From the NCBI RefSeq assembly GCF_000006405.1, contig NW_003207820.1, positions 177,067 to 241,066 of the forward strand: DNA of 64,000 nucleotides, read 5' to 3'. Source of the stretch: Perkinsus marinus ATCC 50983 (taxonomy: Eukaryota > Perkinsozoa > Perkinsida > Perkinsidae). Below, in pieces: positions 23,527 to 33,655 of the stretch (position 1 is its first letter; each line of letters opens with the position of its first letter). Both the position numbers and the translations under genes were made by a program. The notes under the pieces were generated by a model, which saw nothing but the letters and a program-made list of their open reading frames with translations, was not told where the DNA came from and made no database searches.

Positions 23527-24422
23527 GGAGCTCATCGTTGATGGCTCATCATTCAGCGCCACATTTTCAATGGTTCTATCATGTCAATATCGGCAAGGGT
23601 CGCTACGACCACCGAGACGTCCCGAGCAGATGTCTGGCATCTGTGTTGCTCTTACTAGGGCTCCTTTACATTGTCAGGCTCTTGGTCGCCACCTTCCCCT
23701 ATTCATACTAGCTGCTACTATCACCGAACGAGGGGGATGGATTATTAGCCTCCCTAGCAGGCACCTCGTCTCCTGTGCAGACATCAGGTCTTCCTTGGAG
23801 GCTCAACAACTCATAGGGTGTATATAGGGCCAGGATTCGATCGAGGAGCCTCAGTTGGATAGGTACCAGGAGCCTCAGTTGGATAGGTAACAGGGGAAGA
23901 GCTATAAAAGCTATTACGTAACCACATGGGCGTCACTGTGTCGTGCAGGTTCACGAAGCCCAAGCTACAAGGATTGCGGATCAGGCATTGCCTGCTATTC
24001 GGAAGGCCAGGAGGAGGTTGCTAGTTACCTTTTTTGTGTAAGACAAACAGTTAAGAAGATCAGTATTCTCTTGCTCGCGATTCATTGTGTGAACAACGAA
24101 TTTGTATAAAGTGGGTCTCACGACGCGAGATACGATAGATTATATCATCAGTAAGGGCCTAACTGTTAGTCTCTCAAGTATAGACGCCATTTATCGGACG
24201 ATTTCCGAGTCGAATACTGGAGTGCACGAGGTGCCGACCATCCCAAGCAGAGCTTGGCAAGCTCAAGTCTACAAGTTAGCAGTTCCTCATGGCATAGAGC
24301 TTCTTTTGATTTTGCCTGTATCAAATTGCGAGTCAAATTCGGCTAGAAGGGGAGCCCAAAGCGAGCTGTCCAGCCGCAGGGCTCCTGTGAATGAAAGGAA
24401 CGGCTCTAGCAATGAGAACTTC
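23527..24422 (+). pseudogene. Duplicated fragments of the RING-like and CSB 3' regions
   Basis: 23527-23700 resembles 15484-15660. 23770-24050 matches the CSB exons at about 20317-20545 ([26 protein letters not shown]), but with TAG directly after CI and a short local repeat of GAGCCTCAGTTGGATAG. 24080-24370 aligns loosely with 21090-21330, the CSB 3' flank. No functional frame survives. Confidence 0.65.
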
Positions 24423-24477
24423 GCACGGGAAAGGAAGTTATACTTCTCACTGAGAAGTATAACTTCCTTTGCCGTGC
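24423..24477. repeat. 27-bp near-perfect palindrome
   Basis: The arms 24423-24449 and 24451-24477 pair with one mismatch and a one-base centre. It sits at the end of the duplicated CSB-flank fragment, and the AGAAGTATAACTTCC core reads the same on both strands. Confidence 0.9.
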
Positions 24478-26082
24478 ATTAGACATTTCATCGCCCGAGC
24501 GTAGCCTTGTTTCCCATCCTCCTATTCGTAGCCAAACTCAGTGTTCGCCGAATAATGTTCGGAGGTTACCGTTGCGCAGCCGCTCTGATCGGCCCAGTGG
24601 ATACTACGGTAGAAACTACCAGGCAGGTGCTGAGCTGGTCAAAGCCCGACTCGGGTTTCAAAATGCTATAGTTAGAGAGTCTCAGACTGAGGCTCCCAGT
24701 AGCCGTGTGCACTGCGTGTACCACTGCTAGATGCCGTGTAGTACACGGTTCCTAGTGGCGATATCTTTGTGATGAGCGAATTATAGTTTATCGTACCACT
24801 CGTACCACCAAGTTCTTTGTACATCGACCCCCGCGTCCGAGCAGAAGCTTGAAGATAACTCCAGACTCGAGTTCGAGCTGTCTATGTTGTGGAATAGTGT
24901 AGTTCCTCGACGGTTTCCGGACCGGAAATTCCGGTGCGAAGCATCAAATCCAGCGATGATGCTGCCGCTCACTTAACCTACCATGGAGTCCGTGGCGTGG
25001 AAAAACTAGGGTTGAGATCACATTTCCCGAACACTTTGGCCAGTCGCACCCAGTACGACGAGAGAGGTCTATCTGCTGATGGGTATCCTTGTATGCGTGA
25101 CGATGACTCTGGTATCCATGAGTGGCTCGGTATTCAGAACGCTCGCAAATCCCCAGCGAACAGGAGTGCTGTTTTTCAAGAACGAGGCTCTTGCAAGATA
25201 TTGACTGGGAGATCTACGTCTACCGAGAGAACTATGTTGCATTCGGCACTCAGTCATTTAGGTTATTGTGCAACTGGGTCTTGTACATCGATGGTTCGAA
25301 GGAGAATCCGAAGGAGACAAGGAGTCATAGGAACGGTTTTTGAAGAACCACTAACCGGCTTCAACGGTTCAAGCTTAGCTAGTCACTGGTGACCAGTGAG
25401 ATTGTTGATGCTATGTTTAACACAGTATGTTACAAGGTTGAATGCAAAACGCATTGTGCCGCAGAACCCAACAACTAGGAGTTTGGTTTAATCATCAATC
25501 TATATTGAGGGATGACAGAAATATTTGATGTGATCAACACATCATATATTATCAGATATATGATAGTTGAATAAGTCGTTCGTAAATCTTTCGCTTCTCA
25601 GATAAATAACAAGGAAATCAAAGTCTGGCTACAACAAGTGTATCGTTAGCTCTTAGCTGAATCGTGAGCTGTCTAGAAGTGAGCAAACCGTGCCCGCGAT
25701 TCAGCGGCTGATCGTAAGCACCTCTGCTTCGTGATCAAAAGGTAACCTCTTGGACTCCAAGACTTGGAGATTGATGCTTCGCAATGCAGGTTACGTGTTG
25801 CGTAATATGCAACTTTCCCCCTTCCAACTCGTTTTCTCTCCACATCTTCAGCAGCAGACATCCTTCGGAACTATTCGTGTACCATGCTGAAAGCATTTTA
25901 CACTGTTGTGTTTGTCTATAATGATTGGTAGATATTATGATGGGTCTCATCTGCACCAAGCTAAGTCACAATCTCGGTTTAAGAGATCAACACGCTTGAA
26001 CTTGAAATTCGCGTCTTGAAGCCTAGAGCCACGGTACATAGTATAGTATCCCATCAGAGACTGGATAATTCAATCTGCACTC
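24478..26082. other. Region without a supported gene
   Basis: Open frames at 24934-25392 and 25122-25343 (plus) overlap in different frames, and neither shows a domain or a convincing splice chain. The stretch 25390-25650 is AT-rich. I cannot exclude an exon around 25120-25340. Confidence 0.4.
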
Positions 26083-27118
26083 ATGCACCTGTCGATGCTG
26101 TCTAGAGGGATCTGCGCTTACCGCGCACTGCAACTTGCACTCTGCAGTCTGCAAGGCATCCGCGAGGTATACTTCGAAGAGGAGAGTCATCGTTCAGAGT
26201 TCATGCCGTTGACACGATGTCGCAGTTTGAGAATGCATCGTTGGTTGCTTTTCCTCACATGGTCGCACACTTCTCTGAGCTCCTGGTCTACTCGCTTCTG
26301 CCACTGGGATGTGAGCCAGCCATGAGCCTTTCACCTCATTCTTTCGAAATGGGTGTTATTGTCCCGAAGACTGTTGCTCAGGAGATACAAGGAGGCTGTG
26401 CTCTATCCGATTCCCGAGTTTGTCACTTGTACGCCGCCGCTAACGTGGCAGCTCTTGATGAAATAACGAGGGTATGAAATAAGTCCTTTAGTAAGTGCAT
26501 CCGTGTATTCTACACAGTCTTATTTCGATCAAGCCTGCGAGGTTTGCGCGGCCTATACCGGACAGGCGAGCTGCGATTCGGACGACCGCTGTACATGGCG
26601 GGCCCCTTGGGGCACTTGTGTTTTCTCTCGTAGCTCTCTGTTTATGTGGAAGTTTTGAAGTTGAGTCGTTGTTTAGGTACGTCTAGCCTCGTAGACCGTG
26701 TTCGCCGAGATTCTTCCCATCGGGGCACTTTTTTCCATCTCATGTCTGAAGATTATTACCAGATCTGCAAAATGTTGTACGACCAGGGTGCGTTCAGTGA
26801 AGTGTGTGTCACAATCCACTTAGTGCTTCAGACGCTTGCAATGACCATCCCACTTGCCGCTGGGCTGTCAATGCGTGCGGCGTGAATTCAGCTGCGATAT
26901 TAGCGAAATCCGTCCCTGTCTTGGCGTACATAGGGCAGGAAGCCCTCTCTTGTCAAGAGGCGATAACCCCTGTAAGTCGTCTACTACACGAGTCTGAGTC
27001 CTATGATACGACTCTTATCACCGATTCCTCACAATGGTTTCAGCTGCATGGAACGATGAAAGTTTTAGGACGCTTGCGGAACCGCACAACGAACGCCGGC
27101 TTTCGACTTCGGCAGTGA
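26083..27118 (+). CDS. Cys-rich protein with repeated PSI-like modules
   Basis: Function unknown. ATG 26083 gives MHLSMLSRGICAYRALQLAL, a weakly hydrophobic N-terminus that could be a signal peptide. A GTATAC donor at about 26167 joins an acceptor TGTCGCAG near 26225 in phase, continuing FENASLVAFPHMV. An intron at about 26472-26517 leads to ACEVCAAYTGQ, then CDSDDRCTWRAPWGTC. A second similar module is CNDHPTCRWAVNACG near 26837-26882. The shared pattern C-x(4,5)-C-x-W-x(4,5)-C recalls PSI-like disulfide modules of extracellular proteins. The join between the two modules (26640-26800) is unresolved and the stop at 27118 is provisional. Confidence 0.45.
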
Positions 27119-27481
27119 CAAATCAGCTGCCACTCGAACACAATTCACCTGCTTTATCATACTAGTGCCGTATCTTCCAGCGTTGGTTGAGGTACTCTTC
27201 GTTTTGATCAGTATCAGATGAGTCGCGGCTTATCCTTAAACTGTGTGAAGACAGTTCAGCATTCATCATCATGTATACTTTCATCGGAACACTTGCATGT
27301 TAACTCTGTGCCTAATATTAAGCCGATACGCTTCCGGTTGTGAGTTGACAAGCAGTGCCTTGTCTCGTCTTGTGTTCGAGTAAAAGTATTACACTGGACA
27401 CAACACTGATTAGCAACGAGAACTTCGTTCATACGATGAGGAATGACAACGGCCCCTACTGATAGCCTATCATGAGGTATC

Positions 27482-29225
27482 TCAACGATGGGAAGATGAT
27501 CGACGTTGTTTGAGGCCGCTGTAGGTGATACGACTACTGGCCAGCGAGGAATAGCGGTGAGGATGAGCAAGCTCCAGTGTTTCCTTAATATGATACTTGC
27601 TCGCTGACAACGACCTCTCTTCCCTTCTAGACAACTGTTCCTGCAACCTACACACCTGACCGGAACGAAATTCTTGCCGAAACCCGATGTTAACGGGTTT
27701 ATCGTAGAGGGGGAGGAATCATGAGTTGAGGTGAATACCTGCTCTGATAGCTTGCGAAGGGTTTTCTCATCCTCGTATGATGCTTCGATGAGTTCCTGTT
27801 GTTCTTCCTTGAGTCGATAATACGCGGCCTGAGTCGTCGACTGCGCAGCCAGTCATATTGGGCAGAAGTGACCTTCCACTTTTCAGCTTCACCTCTGATA
27901 CGGTGCAGTTCTTCCTCCAGTAGCCTGATGGAAATACGACTACGAGGCTCCGCATGCATTAGAACTCCCACATTGAGCGAGTCTCACCTAATCTTATTCG
28001 CGACTCTACCATCATTAAAAGAGGCCGTCTCAACAGCCTTCTCCAACATACCCCTCCCTGATGTCGAACCCTGAGTCGGCTGAGAGAAATGCAGTCTATG
28101 ATCATACAGCGTCAACTCCACTTCTCACCAGGCGAGCCTTGATCTCCTGCATCTCTCCCTCGAGGGCATCACATCTCCGAGATACATCCTCTAAACTCCA
28201 TCCACCGATGGATGAGGGCGTCGCTGCACCTATCGAGTGGGGTTCGACTTCAAAACCGGAGGGCAGGGCTTAGTTCAGTACGTCCTACCTGGCGGAGAAG
28301 CGCTGCCTGAGGGCGACACGTCTCCGATTGCCACCCGCGGTGACGATTCTCCACATTTGTGGTACCTCGTACAACATCTATGACGGACATACCGGGAGCT
28401 CGTACTCTTGCGAGCGTTGTAGCTTGCGTTCGAGGAAGGCGATTTCAGAACAGAGAATGTCACAAAGGTTCTCCTCCCTTGTGGAGAGGCTTGCACTCGG
28501 GGGATTACCCTCGATGTCCATAGGACGTGCCCCATAGGCATGGATTTTCCCAGTATCTGATCTAACCACATGAATACTCGTACAGTAAGAAGCAATGGTG
28601 CAGCCTTAGATGGTTGCGAGGAGGGGAGAGATGGCCAACGGGCACTACCCGGTGGGCAGCTCGAGCTCGTCAGTACGACCCATACACTGGAGTTTCACCC
28701 GTGATATGAAAAACACTAGTGAAAAATATATTTCACGACCACTGCACAGCGCGAGTATCGCGCTTTTCACCGAGCTTCACGCCACTCCACTCCATGGGTG
28801 AAACTCCACTATGGCACTGCGACTCACCGATGAATGACAGAACGGCGGTAGGCTTCCTCCTCGCAGTTTCCTCATTTCCGTTCATTTCCAGATTTTCCAT
28901 GTACAAGCGTGTGACCTGATGATGGATTTCTCCTCGAGTAGAATCCAGGCAGACAATGTCTACTCTTACGTCGTCATCGAGATTGTCAGTCACATTTGTC
29001 TTCTTTAGTCGTGAAGCTTTACTGCCGTCAATCTCGCAACCCTGAAAATTCAATGCTTGCCATCCTAAGAGAAGCTTGAAAACCCTATCATCCAGGAAAT
29101 TATGCAGCGAATAATTCGCAACTTGCTAGAGCCGTTCCTCACTGATTCGATAGTTGTTTTGCCGTCCTCTCCAAGCCGTTGCTGTGTCACGGTTATGTCT
29201 CCACTCGTTGGTTGCGACTGTCTTC
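27482..29225 (-). CDS. Coiled-coil protein (5' end not found)
   Basis: Not recognised. On the minus strand the reading begins after an acceptor at 29226 with RQSQPTSGDITVTQQ, then LHNFLDDRVFKLLLGWQ, NFQGCEIDGSKASRL and DDDVRVDIVCL, a globular N-terminal part. Further exons are coiled coil: SEIAFLERKLQRSQEYELP, SIGGWSLEDVSRRCDALE, RLLEEELHRIRGEAEKW, YYRLKEEQQELIEASYEDE and QLSRREERSLSAS, ending at TGA 27484-27482. Several joins need short introns (one of 32 nt at about 27837-27868). A 121-bp inverted-repeat unit lies within an intron at 28688-28808. A structural or cytoskeletal role is possible but unproven. Confidence 0.5.
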
Positions 29226-30296
29226 CTGCACACACGAGAGGAATAGCTTACGGCGTATCGAAAGGGGCAGCGTTTCATTGCTCCAACAGCCTAACACCAA
29301 CGAGTTGTCTCACGTGCTTTCGAGAGGAATCTCATGGGTGTCTCTACTCGATGACGTGGTGTGCTCCACGACCATCTCCTAGCAGGGGAGCCGGACATTT
29401 CGGGGAGAGTCATCATGCGCTGCACTGATTGTGGAGGTGCCGCTCATGGTTCGATCAAGCCAACGCTTGGCTGGTCGCTCTCCAGGCAGCTGGTTTCCTC
29501 TGGAGGCCACCTCGGGGCCAAGGCCTCGATGAAATGACTCAACGAAAATCTTGTCGTCGAGTAACACGACGAGGCTACGGTGGATGTCAAACAGTCGTTA
29601 GATGTCCATCACCACGAGGCGCTCCTGTAGTATGCGTGTTGACCATTCGAATATCGAGTACCTTACGCACGACGCAGTACTCTCACCTGGAACCACTCCG
29701 GAACCCATTGGTCGACGTTCGATAATCTATCGTGTACTTCGTTCGAATCTCAAGCTTGTTTCACGGAGTAGCATCAGAAGGATCGAGTTTTCTCATTTCC
29801 GCGTTGATAACATGAATTCCTTGCGCGAGTTGGCTTAACTGTCGTCGGTGACACAGACCATTCATGGCTTGCCTGTTCCTAAACATCCTTCATGGCCTCT
29901 AGAATGAGAGGCTAGTAGGCTCGTAAGACACCTCAATGACGGCTAGCACGGCGATATAGTTGATGGTTTACCCCGCTTTGCTGATGGCCCCTACCTAGAG
30001 CTGCGAGACTCTGTCGCTCTTGTGGAGCATATTGTGATACAGCTGTCCCCATAGCTCAGCCCGTAGCTTAGGGCTATTCCATTGATTTGTATATACTAAG
30101 TTAACTCAACCCTATATCCAGGGTGTTGTGTTCCACACTCTTCACCAAGTTATGTGCCGCGCATAATGCGCGATGAGAAGCATTTTCGCAGCTTACAACC
30201 CGTATGATAAGTAACTCGCCAACACAAGGCCTTGTGAGACACAAAGCAGATGTGATCAGAGCATGGGAAACCATCGCACGAGCTAGGGCCAGAGGA
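29226..30296. other. Region without a supported gene
   Basis: It may hold the missing 5' exons of the minus-strand coiled-coil gene. A plus-strand frame at 29413-29530 starts MRCTDCGGAAHGSIKP, recalling the Cys motif of the RING gene, but no gene can be built around it. From about 29850 to 30290 I see nothing coding. Confidence 0.4.
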
Positions 30297-32135
30297 TCAG
30301 TACAGGTTCAGCTTCGTGCCTGAATCAGGAACACGGCGGTGGTGAAATGCAGTGTGAACTGAAGTAGAGAGGCGTTCAGTATTCAACTCACAAATAGCCA
30401 CTTTGACAGTCTGATCGAGACTCCCCATAACAGCTAAACCTTCCTTGTCGGGATGCCAATCGAAGGCGATGATGGGCTGTGTCGATACATCACGTTGGTT
30501 CAATAGCTCACAGGTACCAGCAACACCTGTGGAGGAATCGCCCCCCATTGCACCATATGGGCCTCACCAAGAGGATTGTTGTTCTTATCACGCGTCTCGC
30601 GTTCCATTGGATAATTGTATTTGTGCCTGTCTGAACGCATTCACTAAATAAGCAGCGACACGCCAAGGTAAAACCGGGGTTCATAGTGGGTGTTAGACTC
30701 ACAAAAAGAGGCCGCCCGATCCCCCAGCAGTGCACCAGATATCACGGTTTTGTGGCAGGAAATGGCAGCCCCAAACAGTGCCTGAAATGCCTTGCTTCGG
30801 CGAACTCCTTGTCTAGTGCTTAGACCCCACCAGCTCCTCCTTGTGGCTGATTTTTCTGGTTTTCCCCTCTGGTAAGAACTTTCTCAAGGCATCCACTGTA
30901 GCCAGAGGTTGGATTATAGGTTCCTACGACCATTCATCGACTCTATGGGAATACAGTGTTATATAGAGGTGGTCGGGAAGAACAGAATACTAGAGCTATC
31001 CGAGGTCATGCGTTGTAACATACGATGAGTCGAGCCTACGCATATCGTAAACTATCATGGTAGCTTCGAGGCAGCTAACTGCCAGCTTGTTCATTTTGAT
31101 GTCCTTCCTATCGAAGGCGACATGAGTCACGCCGTTCTTCACGTTAGTATCCCATCGAAGCTGCATCGTGCGGAGGTCGAATAGCTTGATGTCGCCGTTA
31201 TCGTAACTGGTTCGCTCGTCCAACCGGTGGCAGGGAGCCCTATAGAGGCTATTGCTACCCTGCAGCGACGACCCGTTCGATCTCGTTATACGCATTCCCG
31301 AAGGCCACGGCCCAGCAATCTGCTACTGACACCCCGGCACTTGCAGCTCGAGCATCAGGTACCTATAATATGAGCACCACAAAGAGACGATTAACGATTA
31401 TCTTGAGGTGTGGTCACTGGCTCGAGGCAGACCACTGGGTCTTGTGTTCGAGGATCCCATATCTTCACGCTGCCATCTCTAGATCCGGTTACGATCTCGA
31501 CTGGTCCCGGACCTTTGCATCCTGAGACACGATGCATTGGTGGGACGCTATCACTTCTCGACAGTCTGTAGCCGAAGAGAATTTTCATCTGCTTGAGGGT
31601 GTATTGTTGTTACCGTCAACAGTGTTGATTATTGAGCCGTGAGCCTTGACACTGAAGGATGGTTTGTCCATACGATCCACGTCGAAAATAGTGAGGCGGC
31701 CTTGGTAGTCACCGATAGCCAGATGTCTAGCGTCGTAGGAAGGGGAGGCCGCGAATGTTCCACACTTGACCCCTACAGGCAAGAGCATAGCTGGCCCGAG
31801 CGACTGAAGTCTCTGTGGGGGAGACTACCAACAGGCCATTCTTTCTCTATCAACTTCGTGAGTTTGCCTTGATCCATCTCGCAGATACGAACAACCCCCG
31901 TTGCCTTTGGGAACTGCCCCATCAGAGCAAATCGGGCTGATCGGGGTACCCAACGAACCTATGTCGGCATGTACAGAACATATCTTTGCTAGAAGGGATG
32001 CTAAACTACTACAGTCACTACGAGTGGCGGGCTCATTTTGTCAGATGAAGCAGTTGATTGGCTTACGTCGAAAGGAGTGAAATTGAGAGGTTCATTGATA
32101 TGCTCGATTATTTGTGGAGCTGATGTAGTGTCCAT
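30297..32135 (-). CDS. DNAAF10: Dynein axonemal assembly factor 10 (WDR92/Monad)
   Basis: WD40 co-chaperone that works with the R2TP-type complex to preassemble axonemal dynein arms in the cytoplasm. ATG 32135-32133 gives [20 protein letters not shown]. Later exons match the family in order: [163 protein letters not shown]. It ends at 30297. The start lies 163 bp from the divergent CCCH gene. Its presence implies a ciliated life stage. Confidence 0.9.
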
Positions 32136-32298
32136 GATTAGTGGAAGTAGGCAAGCAGGTAATTTCGTTGGCAGGCTTGGTCACATCACTTGGGCACGCG
32201 TATCATATTGGTGACGCAGGTTCGAATCCCAGCATGGGTATTTTGCCTTGCATGATTACCTGCGTTACTTGAAGTTCACAGCTTTTTCTGTTGTTAAC

Positions 32299-33192
32299 AT
32301 GAGCAGGCTTCAGAAGTCCTCCGTGAACAATCGCGATGCTTGGCACGATCGGTACCTCAACCAGTTCTATAAAACGGAGATGTGCAGGTTCATGTTGAAC
32401 GGTCGTTGCAAGAAAGGAGATGCCTGTAGCCATGCTCATTCCGAAGGGGAACTGAGGGCGAAGCCGGACCTCTCAAAGACGCGTATGTGTCAATCACTGC
32501 TCCAAAAGGGCGCGTGTTCTGATCGCAAACGATGCCCCTACGCACACGATATCAGACAGATTAGGTCGACCAATGCCTTCTTCAAGACTAAGATGTGCTC
32601 CTTCTACGAATCGGGTTGTTGCAAGCTAGGCAGCAAGTGCCGGTATGCTCACGGCCAATCTGATCTCGGTCCCGACGATTTGTCCAACGGAGATAACGTT
32701 GAAGTGGTTGAACATTCTCATCTTGGGGATCATTCTTCGAGCAAAGTCAGCTCTGCATCTACCACGCTTCCTGATCTCGATCACGATTGCCGTAACAGCT
32801 CACGGCACACTTGTATTGTTGGCCATCAGGACGGCTCTGAGGAGCTCTTCTCCCCAACTCAAGACTCCGACACTAATGGGCGGGAGCGGTACTTGAGAGA
32901 TTCTCGCGACCTCTCCTCTGCTGGACAACCAGGGCTTCTCAATTATCCAGGTTATTATTTCATTAATCAAGTTAATGCTCCGTATTCGGGGGCTTCACCT
33001 CCTCAACTCGTGTACTCGCCTTACCCTGTCCCCAATGGTTTCCTACCGTTCCCTCCTCCTCACACGGACGTGGGTGGTGACATCAATAGGGTTGTCCCGG
33101 TACCAGCACCGTACATGATACCTTGCGGGCCCTATCATCTTGTGCCGGTTACCCAACAAGCTCATGATCATTTCAGGGGGGACCCTAGATGA
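32299..33192 (+). CDS. Triple CCCH zinc-finger protein
   Basis: Single-exon gene for a likely RNA-binding regulator. The ATG at 32299 is preferred to an in-frame ATG at 32248, because the intervening 17 residues are unconserved-looking and lie in the divergent promoter. It encodes 297 residues. Three fingers follow the start: CRFMLNGRCKKGDACSHAH (CX7CX5CX3H), CQSLLQKGACSDRKRCPYAH (CX8CX5CX3H) and CSFYESGCCKLGSKCRYAH (CX7CX5CX3H), each preceded by a KTxMC-type lead-in as in tristetraprolin-like proteins. The rest is Ser-rich and then Pro/Tyr-rich (PPQLVYSPYPVPNGFLPFPP), likely disordered. Stop at 33190-33192. Confidence 0.88.
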   Translation: MSRLQKSSVNNRDAWHDRYLNQFYKTEMCRFMLNGRCKKGDACSHAHSEGELRAKPDLSKTRMCQSLLQKGACSDRKRCPYAHDIRQIRSTNAFFKTKMCSFYESGCCKLGSKCRYAHGQSDLGPDDLSNGDNVEVVEHSHLGDHSSSKVSSASTTLPDLDHDCRNSSRHTCIVGHQDGSEELFSPTQDSDTNGRERYLRDSRDLSSAGQPGLLNYPGYYFINQVNAPYSGASPPQLVYSPYPVPNGFLPFPPPHTDVGGDINRVVPVPAPYMIPCGPYHLVPVTQQAHDHFRGDPR

Positions 33193-33655
33193 ACCTTCCC
33201 TAGTCTACTGCTTGATGCATCCTATCGCCTTCATTCTCTGTAAAGGGCGCCGTGATTGCTTTCTAAGCTCGAAACGAGTTGATGCTCGCACGTATAAGTG
33301 CCTTTCCGCTTGGTCTTATGGGACTCAGATACATTTTTAGTCTGGTGTCATGGTCGTTTACTATTTGATAATAGGCATTCAGAGGAGGGTCCCATTACGA
33401 TGCCTTCACTCTGTTATAGAAGGATTGACGCTCTTGTCCTGTACTATTGGTTAGTCAAAGCTTACGTAGCCGCTGACCTTCAGATGGGCACAAATGTGGC
33501 GCCACATTCTGCAGTATTGGGCGACCTGCACGCCCGCGTAGAATTACAGCTCTGTCAGTCAACTGTTACTTTGGACGACCTTGAGTTGAGTTTGTTATTA
33601 CGACCTGGACGTGTTGCCACAGGCTTTACACGTCACCCTTAAGGGGAGATGAGGG
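33193..33655. other. Intergenic region
   Basis: It contains the 3' UTR of the CCCH gene. A 114-codon open frame at 33298-33642 shows no domain and no splice logic, so I do not call it a gene. Confidence 0.5.

Noticed and set aside
29120-29140. A 17-nt intron in the minus-strand coiled-coil gene
   Set aside because: It would restore frame, but the 5' exon is itself uncertain, so the evidence is too weak to count.
32165-32240. Possible tRNA gene with a CAT-like loop
   Set aside because: T and acceptor stems do not pair, so at most it is a tRNA-derived fragment.
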